Made by a program: the position numbers and the translations under genes
Part shown: piece after piece, positions 10,305-17,436 of the stretch
How the letters are laid out: each line of letters begins with the position of its first letter
Position numbering within the stretch: the stretch's first letter is position 1
Assembly (NCBI RefSeq): GCF_001547895.1
Contig: NZ_AP014627.1
Coordinates: 6,264,001 to 6,328,000 of the forward strand
Source of the DNA: Pseudomonas sp. Os17
GTDB taxonomy: Bacteria; Pseudomonadota; Gammaproteobacteria; Pseudomonadales; Pseudomonadaceae
Direction of reading: 5' to 3'
DNA length: 64,000 bases
The notes under the pieces: generated by a model
Database searches by the model: none
Seen by the model: the letters and a program-made list of their open reading frames with translations, nothing else
What the model was told of the DNA's origin: nothing

Positions 10305-11033
10305 CCCGATTACAAAGGACCGGTTTACATCTGGTCAAAAAACACACAGACCTGCCTGCTGTGCGATGAGCCCAGCGATTCGCTCCTGGCCCTGTGCAGC
10401 GCCTGCCAGGATGAGCTGCCCTGGCTGGGCGCCCAATGTTCGGTCTGTGCCCTGCCGCTGCCCGCCGCCGACCTGACCTGTGGCCAGTGCCTGCAACGCC
10501 CTCGCGCCTTTCAACGGGTCATCGTGCCCTGGCGCTACGACTTTCCGCTGGACAGCCTGATCAGCCGCTTCAAGCATCAGGAGAAATGGCCTTTTGGCCG
10601 CCTGATGGCCGAACTTCTTGCCCAGTTCCTGCGTTTTCGCTTCGACGAGGGCCTGCCCCGGCCCGACTGCCTGCTACCGGTGCCGCTGTCCCGCCGACGC
10701 CTGCGAAAGCGGGGGTTCAACCAGGCCGAGATGCTCGCCCGATGGCTCGGACAGCCCCTGCACCTGGCAGTGGAGCCTGACCTGCTGCGACGCATCCAGG
10801 ACACCCCGGCACAGCAGGGCCTGAGTGCACGGGCCCGGCGACGCAACCTGAGCCAGGCATTCGCCCTCACCGCCAACGCACCCGTGGCGGGCCGGCACCT
10901 GGCCCTGGTGGACGACGTCCTCACCACCGGGGCCACCGCCCAGGCCCTGGCGCAGTTGCTGATGGAGGCCGGTGCCCGACAAGTGGATGTCTATTGCCTG
11001 GCCCGCACGCCAGGAGCCGAGCACCGCGACTGA
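10293..11033 (+). CDS. comF: ComF family phosphoribosyltransferase-like protein
   Basis: Member of the ComF/GntX family, linked to DNA uptake or use of external DNA. It is cytosolic, with 246 residues. The N-terminus carries two CxxC pairs (CLLC near residue 21, then CSAC, CSVC and CGQC), expected to bind zinc. The C-terminal half is a type I PRTase fold with the PRPP loop LALVDDVLTTGATAQA. ATG 10293 is preceded by GGAAG at a spacing of 5. It is the only in-frame start that leaves the first zinc pair intact, so the bioB operator lies within codons 2-13. Divergent from bioB. Confidence 0.88.
   Translation: MHCQPDYKGPVYIWSKNTQTCLLCDEPSDSLLALCSACQDELPWLGAQCSVCALPLPAADLTCGQCLQRPRAFQRVIVPWRYDFPLDSLISRFKHQEKWPFGRLMAELLAQFLRFRFDEGLPRPDCLLPVPLSRRRLRKRGFNQAEMLARWLGQPLHLAVEPDLLRRIQDTPAQQGLSARARRRNLSQAFALTANAPVAGRHLALVDDVLTTGATAQALAQLLMEAGARQVDVYCLARTPGAEHRD
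10298..10330. promoter_or_regulatory. Candidate BirA operator
   Basis: CTGTCAACC, 15 bases, GGTTTACAT: an inverted repeat matching the gammaproteobacterial BirA consensus TTGTAAACC-N15-GGTTTACAA (recalled from the literature) at 7/9 and 8/9 positions. It covers the -35 hexamer of the bioB promoter, as expected for repression by biotinyl-AMP-loaded BirA. It lies inside the 5' end of comF. Confidence 0.75.
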
Positions 11034-11097
11034 CTTGACTCTCATTGCCCAAGTCGCAAACTCCCTGTCCACCTTCAGTGCCCGAAGCCGCCCAGCC

Positions 11098-11862
11098 ATG
11101 TCCCTGCCCACTCTGTTGACACAGCACATCGTCCGCCGCCCGCAGCGCATAGCCCTGCTCCAGCACATTGCCGAACAGGGCTCCATCACCCGCGCGGCCA
11201 AAAGCGCCGGCCTGAGCTACAAGGGCGCCTGGGACGCCATCGACGAGCTGAACAACCTGGCCGCAAGCCCGCTGGTCGAGCGCAGCGTCGGCGGCAAGGG
11301 CGGCGGCGGTGCCAGGCTGACGCTCGAAGGCCAGCGCGTGCTGCGCCTCTACCAACGCCTGCAAACCCTGCAAGCCCAGGTCCTGGAAGCCGCGGAGGAG
11401 GCCAGCGACCTCGACCTGCTGGGACGCCTGATGCTGCGTACCAGCGCCCGCAACCAGCTGCACGGCAAGGTCCAGGCCATCGCCCGCCAGGGCTGCAACG
11501 ACCTGATCAGCCTGGGGCTGGCCGAGGGCCTGATTCTCAAGGCGCAAATCACCCACGACAGCACCCAGCGCCTGGAACTGGCCGCCGGCACCGAGGTGGT
11601 GGCGCTGATCAAGGCCGGCTGGCTGGAGCTGCACCCCATCGGCGCCCCGGCAACAACTGGACACAATTGCCTGAACGGCACCATCGAGCAGATTCTCGAC
11701 GCCGAAGATGGCCCCTGCGAAGTCAGAGTGCTCCTGCCCAACGGCCAGACCCTCTGCGCCCTGGCCGAGCCCCGCCGGCTCAAAGACCTCGGGCTTGGAG
11801 AACGCCAGGCCGTCCAGGTGCACTTCTCCCCCGCCCAGGTCCTGCTCGGCACCCCGCTCTAA
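11098..11862 (+). CDS. modE: Molybdate-responsive regulator ModE
   Basis: DNA-binding regulator sensing molybdate and usually controlling modABC and molybdoenzyme genes. Residues 1-110 form the LysR-like winged helix (ITRAAKSAGLSYKGAWDAID, then the glycine-rich wing GGKGGGGARLT). Residues 120-254 contain two TOBE repeats that bind molybdate (LMLRTSARNQLHGKV and HNCLNGTIEQILD). ATG 11098 is where conserved ModE sequence begins; an upstream frame from 10972 would run into comF. No modABC genes are nearby, so its targets must be elsewhere. Confidence 0.92.
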   Translation: MSLPTLLTQHIVRRPQRIALLQHIAEQGSITRAAKSAGLSYKGAWDAIDELNNLAASPLVERSVGGKGGGGARLTLEGQRVLRLYQRLQTLQAQVLEAAEEASDLDLLGRLMLRTSARNQLHGKVQAIARQGCNDLISLGLAEGLILKAQITHDSTQRLELAAGTEVVALIKAGWLELHPIGAPATTGHNCLNGTIEQILDAEDGPCEVRVLLPNGQTLCALAEPRRLKDLGLGERQAVQVHFSPAQVLLGTPL

Positions 11863-11872
11863 GCCGTAACCG

Positions 11873-11901
11873 GCGTCTTGCGACTGCAACCTGTTCGTCA
11901 T
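11873..11901 (+). promoter_or_regulatory. Candidate Pho box upstream of phoX
   Basis: Three 7-base direct repeats at the 11-base period typical of PhoB sites: GCGTCTT (11873), CTGCAAC (11884) and TCGTCAT (11895). They match CTGTCAT/C at 4, 5 and 5 of 7 positions. They end 44 bases before the start codon of a PhoX-type phosphatase. Each repeat is only a moderate match. Confidence 0.4.
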
Positions 11902-11945
11902 AGAGGCTCACTAAGGTGGCTGCAAAAACCTTCAGGGAGCCTGAT

Positions 11946-13850
11946 ATGAGCCTGCTATTGGAAGAAGACCAACCCACCGACCTGGAACAGATGGTCGGCC
12001 TCAGCCGCCGCGGTTTCATCGGTGCCGGAGCCCTGTGCGGCGCCGCGCTGTTTCTCGGTGGCGGACTGCTCGGCCGCAGCGCCCTGGCCGCCGGTGTCAG
12101 CGCCGGCAACAGCCAGCTGCTGGGCTTTACCGGCATTGCTGCGGCCACCAGCGACAGCATCACCCTGCCACCGGGCTACCGGTCCTCGGTGCTGATCAGC
12201 TGGGGCCAGCCGCTGGCCAAGAACGGACCGGCCTTCGACCCCAGCGGCAATGGCACCGCCCAGGCCCAGGAAGTGCAGTTCGGCGACAACAACGACGGCA
12301 TGAGCCTGTTCGCCTTTGCGGACGACAAGCACCGGGCGCTGATGGCGATCAACAACGAATACACCAACTACCGCTACCTCTATCCCCACGGCGGCCAGCC
12401 GCAATCGGCCGAAGACGTGCGCAAGGCCCAGGCCAGCGAAGGGGTGTCGGTGATCGAAGTGCAGTACAGGAACGGCCAATGGCAGTTCGTCCAGGGCTCG
12501 CGCTACAACCGGCGCATCCACGGCAACACACCGATCCGCCTCAGCGGCCCCGCCGCCGGCCACGACCTGCTCAAGAGCGCGGCCGATCCCAAGGGCAAGA
12601 AGGTCCTCGGCACCTTCCAGAACTGCGCCAACGGCAAGACGCCCTGGGGCACCTACCTGACCTGCGAAGAGAACTTCACCGACTGTTTCGGCAGCAGCAA
12701 CCCCGAGCAGAAGTTCGACGCCGCGCAGAAACGCTACGGCGCCGTGGTGGCCAGCAAGGAAATCAACTGGCATCCCCACGATCCGCGCTTCGACCTGGCG
12801 AAGAACCCCAATGAACTCAACCGCCACGGCTGGGTGGTGGAAATCGACCCCTTCGATCCGCAATCGACCCCGGTCAAGCGCACCGCCCTGGGCCGCTTCA
12901 AGCATGAAAACGCCGCCCTGGCGCAAACCCGCGACGGCCGCGCCGTGGTCTACATGGGCGACGACGAGCGCGGCGAATTCATCTACAAGTTCATCAGCCG
13001 CGACAAGATCAACCACCGCAACCCCAAGGCCAACCGCGACCTGCTGGACCACGGCACCTTGTACGTGGCGCGCTTCGATGCCGGTGACGGCAATCCGGAC
13101 CGGCCCAAGGGCCAGGGCCAGTGGATCGAGCTGACCCACGGCAAGAACGGCATCGACGCCAGCAGCGGCTTCGCCGACCAGGGCCAGGTGCTGATCCAGG
13201 CGCGCCTGGCCGCCAGCGTGGTCCAGGCCACCCGCATGGACCGTCCGGAATGGATTGTGGTCAGCCCCAAGGACGGCCAGGTCTATTGCACCCTGACCAA
13301 CAACGTCAAACGCGGCGAAGACGGCCAGCCGGTGGGCGGGCCCAACCCGCGGGAGAAGAACGTCTACGGGCAGATCCTGCGCTGGCGCACCGGCAACGAC
13401 GATCATGGCGCCCTGAGTTTCACCTGGGACCTGTTCGTGGTCGCCGGCAACCCCGGCGTGCATCCCGGCCAGGCCAAGGGCGGCTCGTCCAACATCACCC
13501 CAGAGAACATGTTCAACAGCCCCGACGGCCTGGGTTTCGACCAGGCCGGACGCCTGTGGATCCTCACCGACGGCGACTACAGCAACAGCGGCGACTTCGC
13601 CGGCATGGGCAACAACCAGATGCTCTGCGCCGACCCGGAGAGCGGCGAGATCCGCCGCTTCATGGTGGGGCCCGTGGGTTGCGAGGTCACCGGGATCGCC
13701 TTCGCCCCGGACCAGAAGACCCTGTTCGTCGGCATCCAGCACCCCGGAGAAAACGGCGGCTCGACCTTCCCCGAGCACCTGCCCAACGGCAAGCCGCGCT
13801 CCTCGGTAATGGCCATCACCCGGGAAGACGGCGGCATCATCGGCGCCTGA
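11946..13850 (+). CDS. phoX: PhoX family phosphatase, Tat-exported
   Basis: Predicted calcium-dependent alkaline phosphatase of the PhoX/COG3211 family, releasing phosphate from esters in the periplasm or outside the cell. It has 634 residues. The N-terminus carries a Tat signal (SRRGFIGAGALCG near residues 20-32) followed by an Ala-rich cleavage region (SALAAG). The body has family-typical stretches such as TYLTCEENFTDCFG, FKHENAA and YMGDDERGEFIYKF. ATG 11946 is chosen because AGGGAG lies 6 bases upstream. A possible Pho box precedes it, fitting phosphate-starvation control. A strong GC hairpin without a T-run follows (13867-13894). Confidence 0.88.
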   Translation: MSLLLEEDQPTDLEQMVGLSRRGFIGAGALCGAALFLGGGLLGRSALAAGVSAGNSQLLGFTGIAAATSDSITLPPGYRSSVLISWGQPLAKNGPAFDPSGNGTAQAQEVQFGDNNDGMSLFAFADDKHRALMAINNEYTNYRYLYPHGGQPQSAEDVRKAQASEGVSVIEVQYRNGQWQFVQGSRYNRRIHGNTPIRLSGPAAGHDLLKSAADPKGKKVLGTFQNCANGKTPWGTYLTCEENFTDCFGSSNPEQKFDAAQKRYGAVVASKEINWHPHDPRFDLAKNPNELNRHGWVVEIDPFDPQSTPVKRTALGRFKHENAALAQTRDGRAVVYMGDDERGEFIYKFISRDKINHRNPKANRDLLDHGTLYVARFDAGDGNPDRPKGQGQWIELTHGKNGIDASSGFADQGQVLIQARLAASVVQATRMDRPEWIVVSPKDGQVYCTLTNNVKRGEDGQPVGGPNPREKNVYGQILRWRTGNDDHGALSFTWDLFVVAGNPGVHPGQAKGGSSNITPENMFNSPDGLGFDQAGRLWILTDGDYSNSGDFAGMGNNQMLCADPESGEIRRFMVGPVGCEVTGIAFAPDQKTLFVGIQHPGENGGSTFPEHLPNGKPRSSVMAITREDGGIIGA

Positions 13851-13866
13851 TCCTGCTTCCCGTCCG

Positions 13867-13894
13867 GCCGGCCCCTACCCGTGCAGGGGCCGGC
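13867..13894. terminator. GC-rich hairpin after phoX
   Basis: A 10-bp perfect stem (GCCGGCCCCT with AGGGGCCGGC) and an 8-base loop, 16 bases after the phoX stop. There is no T-run, so it may be an mRNA 3'-end stabiliser rather than a true intrinsic terminator. Confidence 0.45.
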
Positions 13895-14008
13895 TCGCCG
13901 ACGAGCCCGGCGCCCTGCCCGACCGCCGGAAAACCCTCCCCCGCTGGCCCGTCGTCTGCGTTACCATGCCTGGCCGGACGCGGCAGCCTGCTGCGAGCAG
14001 GAGTAAGC

Positions 14009-14983
14009 ATGTCGCACCCGTTTGAAACACTGACCCCCGACCTGGTCCTGGACGCCGTTGAAAGCATCGGTTTTCTCAGCGACGCCCGTGTATTGGCGCT
14101 CAACAGCTACGAAAACCGCGTCTATCAGGTAGGCATCGACGAAAGCGAACCACTGATCGCCAAGTTCTACCGGCCCCAGCGCTGGACCAACGAAGCCATT
14201 CTCGAAGAGCACCGCTTCACCTTCGAACTGGCCGAGTGCGAGGTTCCGGTGGTGGCGCCCATCGTCCACGACGGCGCCAGCCTGTTCGAACACGCGGGCT
14301 TTCGTTTCGCCCTGTTTCCCCGCCGCGGCGGCAGGGCCCCGGAACCTGGCAACCTGGACCAGCTCTATCGCCTCGGCCAGCTGCTCGGGCGCCTGCACGC
14401 CGTGGGCGCGACCCGCCCCTTCGAGCACCGCGAGGCCCTGGGGGTGCAGAACTTCGGCCACGAGTCCCTGGCCACCCTGCTGCAAGGCAACTTCATTCCC
14501 AAGAGCCTGCTGCCGGCCTACGAGTCCGTGGCCCGGGACCTGCTCAAGCGGGTGGAAGAGGTGTACCAGGCCACCCCGCACCAGAACATCCGCATGCACG
14601 GCGATTGCCACCCGGGCAACATGATGTGCCGCGACGAGATGTTCCATATCGTCGACCTGGATGACTGCCGCATGGGGCCTGCCGTGCAGGACCTGTGGAT
14701 GATGCTCGCCGGCGATCGCCAGGACTGCCTCGGCCAGCTCTCGGAACTGATGGACGGCTACAGCGAGTTCCACGATTTCAACCCGCGGGAGCTGGCCCTG
14801 ATCGAACCGCTGCGGGCCCTGCGCCTGATGCACTACAGCGCCTGGCTGGCCCGGCGCTGGGACGATCCGGCGTTCCCCCACAGCTTTCCCTGGTTCGGCA
14901 GCGAGCGTTACTGGGGCGAACAGATCCTGGCCCTGCGCGAACAGCTGGCGGCCCTCAACGAAGAACCCCTCAAGCTGTTCTGA
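14009..14983 (+). CDS. srkA: Stress response Ser/Thr kinase SrkA (RdoA/YihE)
   Basis: Kinase-like protein of the APH/choline-kinase fold that in E. coli counters stress-induced death through phosphorylation. It has 324 residues and is cytosolic. The catalytic loop is MHGDCHPGNMMCRD (Asp and Asn) and the metal-binding segment HIVDLDDCRMGP. The N-terminal lobe begins FETLTPDLVLDAVES and contains the Lys of LIAKFYRP. ATG 14009 has AGGAG upstream. Confidence 0.92.
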   Translation: MSHPFETLTPDLVLDAVESIGFLSDARVLALNSYENRVYQVGIDESEPLIAKFYRPQRWTNEAILEEHRFTFELAECEVPVVAPIVHDGASLFEHAGFRFALFPRRGGRAPEPGNLDQLYRLGQLLGRLHAVGATRPFEHREALGVQNFGHESLATLLQGNFIPKSLLPAYESVARDLLKRVEEVYQATPHQNIRMHGDCHPGNMMCRDEMFHIVDLDDCRMGPAVQDLWMMLAGDRQDCLGQLSELMDGYSEFHDFNPRELALIEPLRALRLMHYSAWLARRWDDPAFPHSFPWFGSERYWGEQILALREQLAALNEEPLKLF

Positions 14984-14990
14984 CCCTGCC

Positions 14991-15111
14991 TGCAGGAGCT
15001 GGCTTGCCAGCGAAGGGGCCCATGAGATCGCCTTCGCCGGCAAGCCGGCTCCTACAAGAATCCGCCTTGATACAGCGCCAACTGTAGGAGCTGGCTCGCC
15101 AGCGAAGAGGC
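14991..15111. repeat. Three REP elements between srkA and rarD
   Basis: Two direct-orientation REP cores (starting near 14992 and 15083) and one inverted core (ending at 15055) fill about half of the 251-base gap. The first two can pair as a REPIN-type hairpin. Confidence 0.85.
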
Positions 15112-15234
15112 CCGTAAGTTCGCCATTGCCCACAAGCCCTCCCCCAAAGAAACGGGCGGCGCAAAAGTCAGGACAGGTCTAGACAATTGTCCTTACAATT
15201 GCCGCTTTGTTAGCTGCCTAAGCAAGGACTCTCC

Positions 15235-16122
15235 ATGCAAGCCGCCAACCCGCGTCGCGGGTACATTCTGGGCCTGACCGCCTACATCATCTGGGGTCTG
15301 TTTCCGCTCTATTTCAAAGCCATCGCCAGCGTTCCCGCCGTGGAAATCATCATCCACCGGGTGCTCTGGTCGGCGCTGTTCGGCGCCCTGTTGCTGATGG
15401 TGTGGAAGCATCCGGGCTGGTGGCGCGAGCTGCGGGACAACCCCAAGCGCCTGGCGATCCTGGCCCTGAGCGGCACCTTGATCGCCGGCAACTGGCTGAC
15501 CTATGTCTGGGCGGTGAACAACGGACGCATGCTCGAAGCGAGCCTGGGCTACTACATCAACCCCCTGGTCAATGTCCTGCTGGGCATGCTGATTCTCGGC
15601 GAACGCCTGCGCCGCCTGCAGTGGCTGGCGGTGATCCTGGCGGCGCTGGGGGTGGCCCAGCAAGTGTGGCAGGTGGGCAGCCTGCCCTGGGTGTCGCTGA
15701 TACTGGCCCTGAGCTTTGGTTTCTATGGGTTGATCCGCAAGCAGGCACCGGTCAAGGCCCTGCCCGGGCTGGTGGTGGAAACCTGGATGCTGGTGCCCAT
15801 CGCCCTGGCCTGGCTCTTGCTGCACCCCGATGCCAGCAGTGCCCATGCCGAATTCTGGAGCAGCTCCCAAGCCTGGTGGCTGGTGGCCGCAGGTCCAGTC
15901 ACGCTGATTCCCCTGGTGTGCTTCAATGCCGCCGCCCGGGACCTGCCCTACACCACCCTGGGCTTCCTGCAATATCTGGCGCCGACCCTGGTGCTGCTGC
16001 AGGCGGTGCTGCTGTTCGGCGAACAGCTGTCCTCCAGTACCCTGCTGGCCTTCATGTTCATCTGGGCGGGACTGGCGGTGTACAGCGTCGATGCCTGGTT
16101 CAGCCTGCGCGGCCGGCGCTGA
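15235..16122 (+). CDS. rarD: RarD-type EamA family permease
   Basis: Inner-membrane transporter of the drug/metabolite superfamily, RarD subgroup. It has 295 residues, about ten hydrophobic segments and two EamA repeats. The N-terminus is diagnostic for RarD (RRGYILGLTAYIIWGLFPLY), as is NWLTYVWAVNNGRMLEASLGYYINPL. The physiological substrate is not established; the E. coli name reflects chloramphenicol sensitivity. ATG 15235 follows AAGGACT. Confidence 0.92.
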   Translation: MQAANPRRGYILGLTAYIIWGLFPLYFKAIASVPAVEIIIHRVLWSALFGALLLMVWKHPGWWRELRDNPKRLAILALSGTLIAGNWLTYVWAVNNGRMLEASLGYYINPLVNVLLGMLILGERLRRLQWLAVILAALGVAQQVWQVGSLPWVSLILALSFGFYGLIRKQAPVKALPGLVVETWMLVPIALAWLLLHPDASSAHAEFWSSSQAWWLVAAGPVTLIPLVCFNAAARDLPYTTLGFLQYLAPTLVLLQAVLLFGEQLSSSTLLAFMFIWAGLAVYSVDAWFSLRGRR

Positions 16123-16141
16123 TCAAAAAACACCCAACACT

Positions 16142-16170
16142 CTGCAGGCCAAGCCGTTCGTGGCCTGCAG
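16142..16170 (+). terminator. Hairpin after rarD
   Basis: A 10-bp perfect stem, CTGCAGGCCA with TGGCCTGCAG, 19 bases after the rarD stop. It is followed only by a pyrimidine-rich stretch (GGTTCTTCCC), so it is a weak intrinsic terminator at best. Confidence 0.45.
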
Positions 16171-16185
16171 CGGTTCTTCCCAAGG

Positions 16186-16306
16186 TTATCCACAACCTGA
16201 TCCCCGCCCTTTGTGCACAAGCCCTTGAAATTGATGGTTTTTTGATCAAGCTCCGGAAAGCCGCGGCGCCGTTGGGCTGGCGCCGGGTCTCTACAGGTTA
16301 TCCACA
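16186..16306. promoter_or_regulatory. Two perfect DnaA boxes
   Basis: TTATCCACA occurs at 16186-16194 and again at 16298-16306, in the same orientation, in the 225-base gap between the convergent genes rarD and the ACT-domain gene. A perfect palindrome TTGTGCACAA (16212-16221) lies between them. No dnaA, rpmH or recF is nearby, so this is not the chromosomal origin. Confidence 0.6.
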
Positions 16307-16347
16307 GGCGCATGCACGGTTTACTGGGATAACCCGCAGGGCGGCAC

Positions 16348-16866
16348 TCAGACCTCGCTGCGCAGCACCAACTCCACCATCAGGTCGTCGGCCAGGGTTT
16401 CCAGGCGCGACTGCAATACATCCAGCGACAGGGTCAGAGGCACCGCCAGAATCGCCTCCGCGTGAAACAGCGGCTCGCTGCTCATGGGCGCCGGGCGCAC
16501 CTCGGTCACCAGCCGTTCGAGATTGACCCCCTGCTCCGCCAGCAAGCGCGTGATGTCGCGAACGATCCCCGGGCGGTCGTTGCCCACCAACTCCATGGCG
16601 ATGGGTTTCCAGGTGCAGGACTGTTCGATGCCACTTTCGGCGATCAACACCCGGATGCCCTGGGCCGACAAACCCTGCAAGGCATCCACCAGCTCGTCGT
16701 AGGCCTCGGCCGGCACCCCGACCCGCAGGATGCCGGCAAACTGCCCGGCCATGCGCGAGAGGCGGCTTTCCAGCCAGTTGCCCCCATGTTCGGCGATGCA
16801 CTGGGCGATCCGCTCGACCTGCCCGGCCTTGTCCGGGGCGAATACCGTGAGAACGAGATGGTCCAT
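16348..16866 (-). CDS. ACT-domain regulator, GcvR-like
   Basis: Small cytosolic protein of two tandem ACT domains, residues 1-80 (HLVLTVFAPDKAGQVERI) and 90-172 (AMELVGNDRPGIVRDITRLL). This is the layout of the glycine cleavage repressor partner GcvR. ACT pairs usually bind an amino acid and control a partner protein. ATG 16866 has GAGGG upstream; an extension to 16914 would add 16 unconserved residues. Pseudomonads carry several GcvR-like proteins, so direct control of glycine cleavage is only inferred. Confidence 0.82.
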   Translation of the reverse strand: MDHLVLTVFAPDKAGQVERIAQCIAEHGGNWLESRLSRMAGQFAGILRVGVPAEAYDELVDALQGLSAQGIRVLIAESGIEQSCTWKPIAMELVGNDRPGIVRDITRLLAEQGVNLERLVTEVRPAPMSSEPLFHAEAILAVPLTLSLDVLQSRLETLADDLMVELVLRSEV

Positions 16867-16964
16867 GGCGCAGCCCTCTTGGGTGAGTGAAAGAGCAATT
16901 ATAGGCAGCCTCATTCCCCGCGCCTTGCCGCTCCATCACAAGGAGCGAGGATCAAAGCGGGCGG

Positions 16965-17000
16965 GTGCAGGGGCTGGTATGCCAGCCTAGGCGCTGGAAA
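16965..17000. repeat. Degenerate REP element
   Basis: A decayed REP core (TGCAGGGGCTGGTATGCCAG) in the 570-base gap upstream of glcB. The remaining 430 bases hold an AT-rich patch with GTGTAC (17076-17100) and the inverted repeat at 17210-17237. Confidence 0.45.
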
Positions 17001-17209
17001 GACCGGCACAGACCCCAAGGATCCTTTCGCCGGCCAGCCGACACCCGGGAGCGCGTGCAGGGCAAAACACAAATCGTGTACAACTTTTTGTATTTATATG
17101 GAACAATCCACCGGCTTTTTGAGAACACCGCGTCCCCCAGCGTGACCGCACTGCATTCTTAAGTCGCGGAACGACGAATTTAGTCTAATTTTCACAACCG
17201 CAATTCATC

Positions 17210-17237
17210 ATGTAGTATGCCGCAGCGCGCACTACAT
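17210..17237. promoter_or_regulatory. Inverted repeat in the glcB leader
   Basis: ATGTAGT, 14 bases, ACTACAT: perfect 7-base arms, 200 bases upstream of the glcB start. It could be a regulator site or part of the leader RNA. No known operator matches with confidence. Confidence 0.35.
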
Positions 17238-17436
17238 AACGTTGGAACGATGTCCGCCAAGGCCTGACTGCAACCCCTGCAACCCCCCATCAGCAAGGCT
17301 CTGCCGTTGATTGGAAGCACCCAGCCGCCCGCAATGGCATGTACTGGTGAACAGGGTTGTGCTTTAAATGGCCGCCGGCTTCATTGTTAATTTGAAGAGC
17401 TGAAAAGCGAAATAGCTGAGCAGAGTGAGGCAAGCA

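Noticed and set aside
13121..14983. A single long plus-strand frame joining phoX 3' sequence to srkA
   Set aside because: The first 296 codons are out of frame with phoX and low complexity; srkA starts at 14009 with AGGAG.
16186..16306. Possible chromosomal origin from DnaA boxes
   Set aside because: Only two boxes, no AT-rich unwinding region, and no dnaA, dnaN, recF or rpmH nearby.
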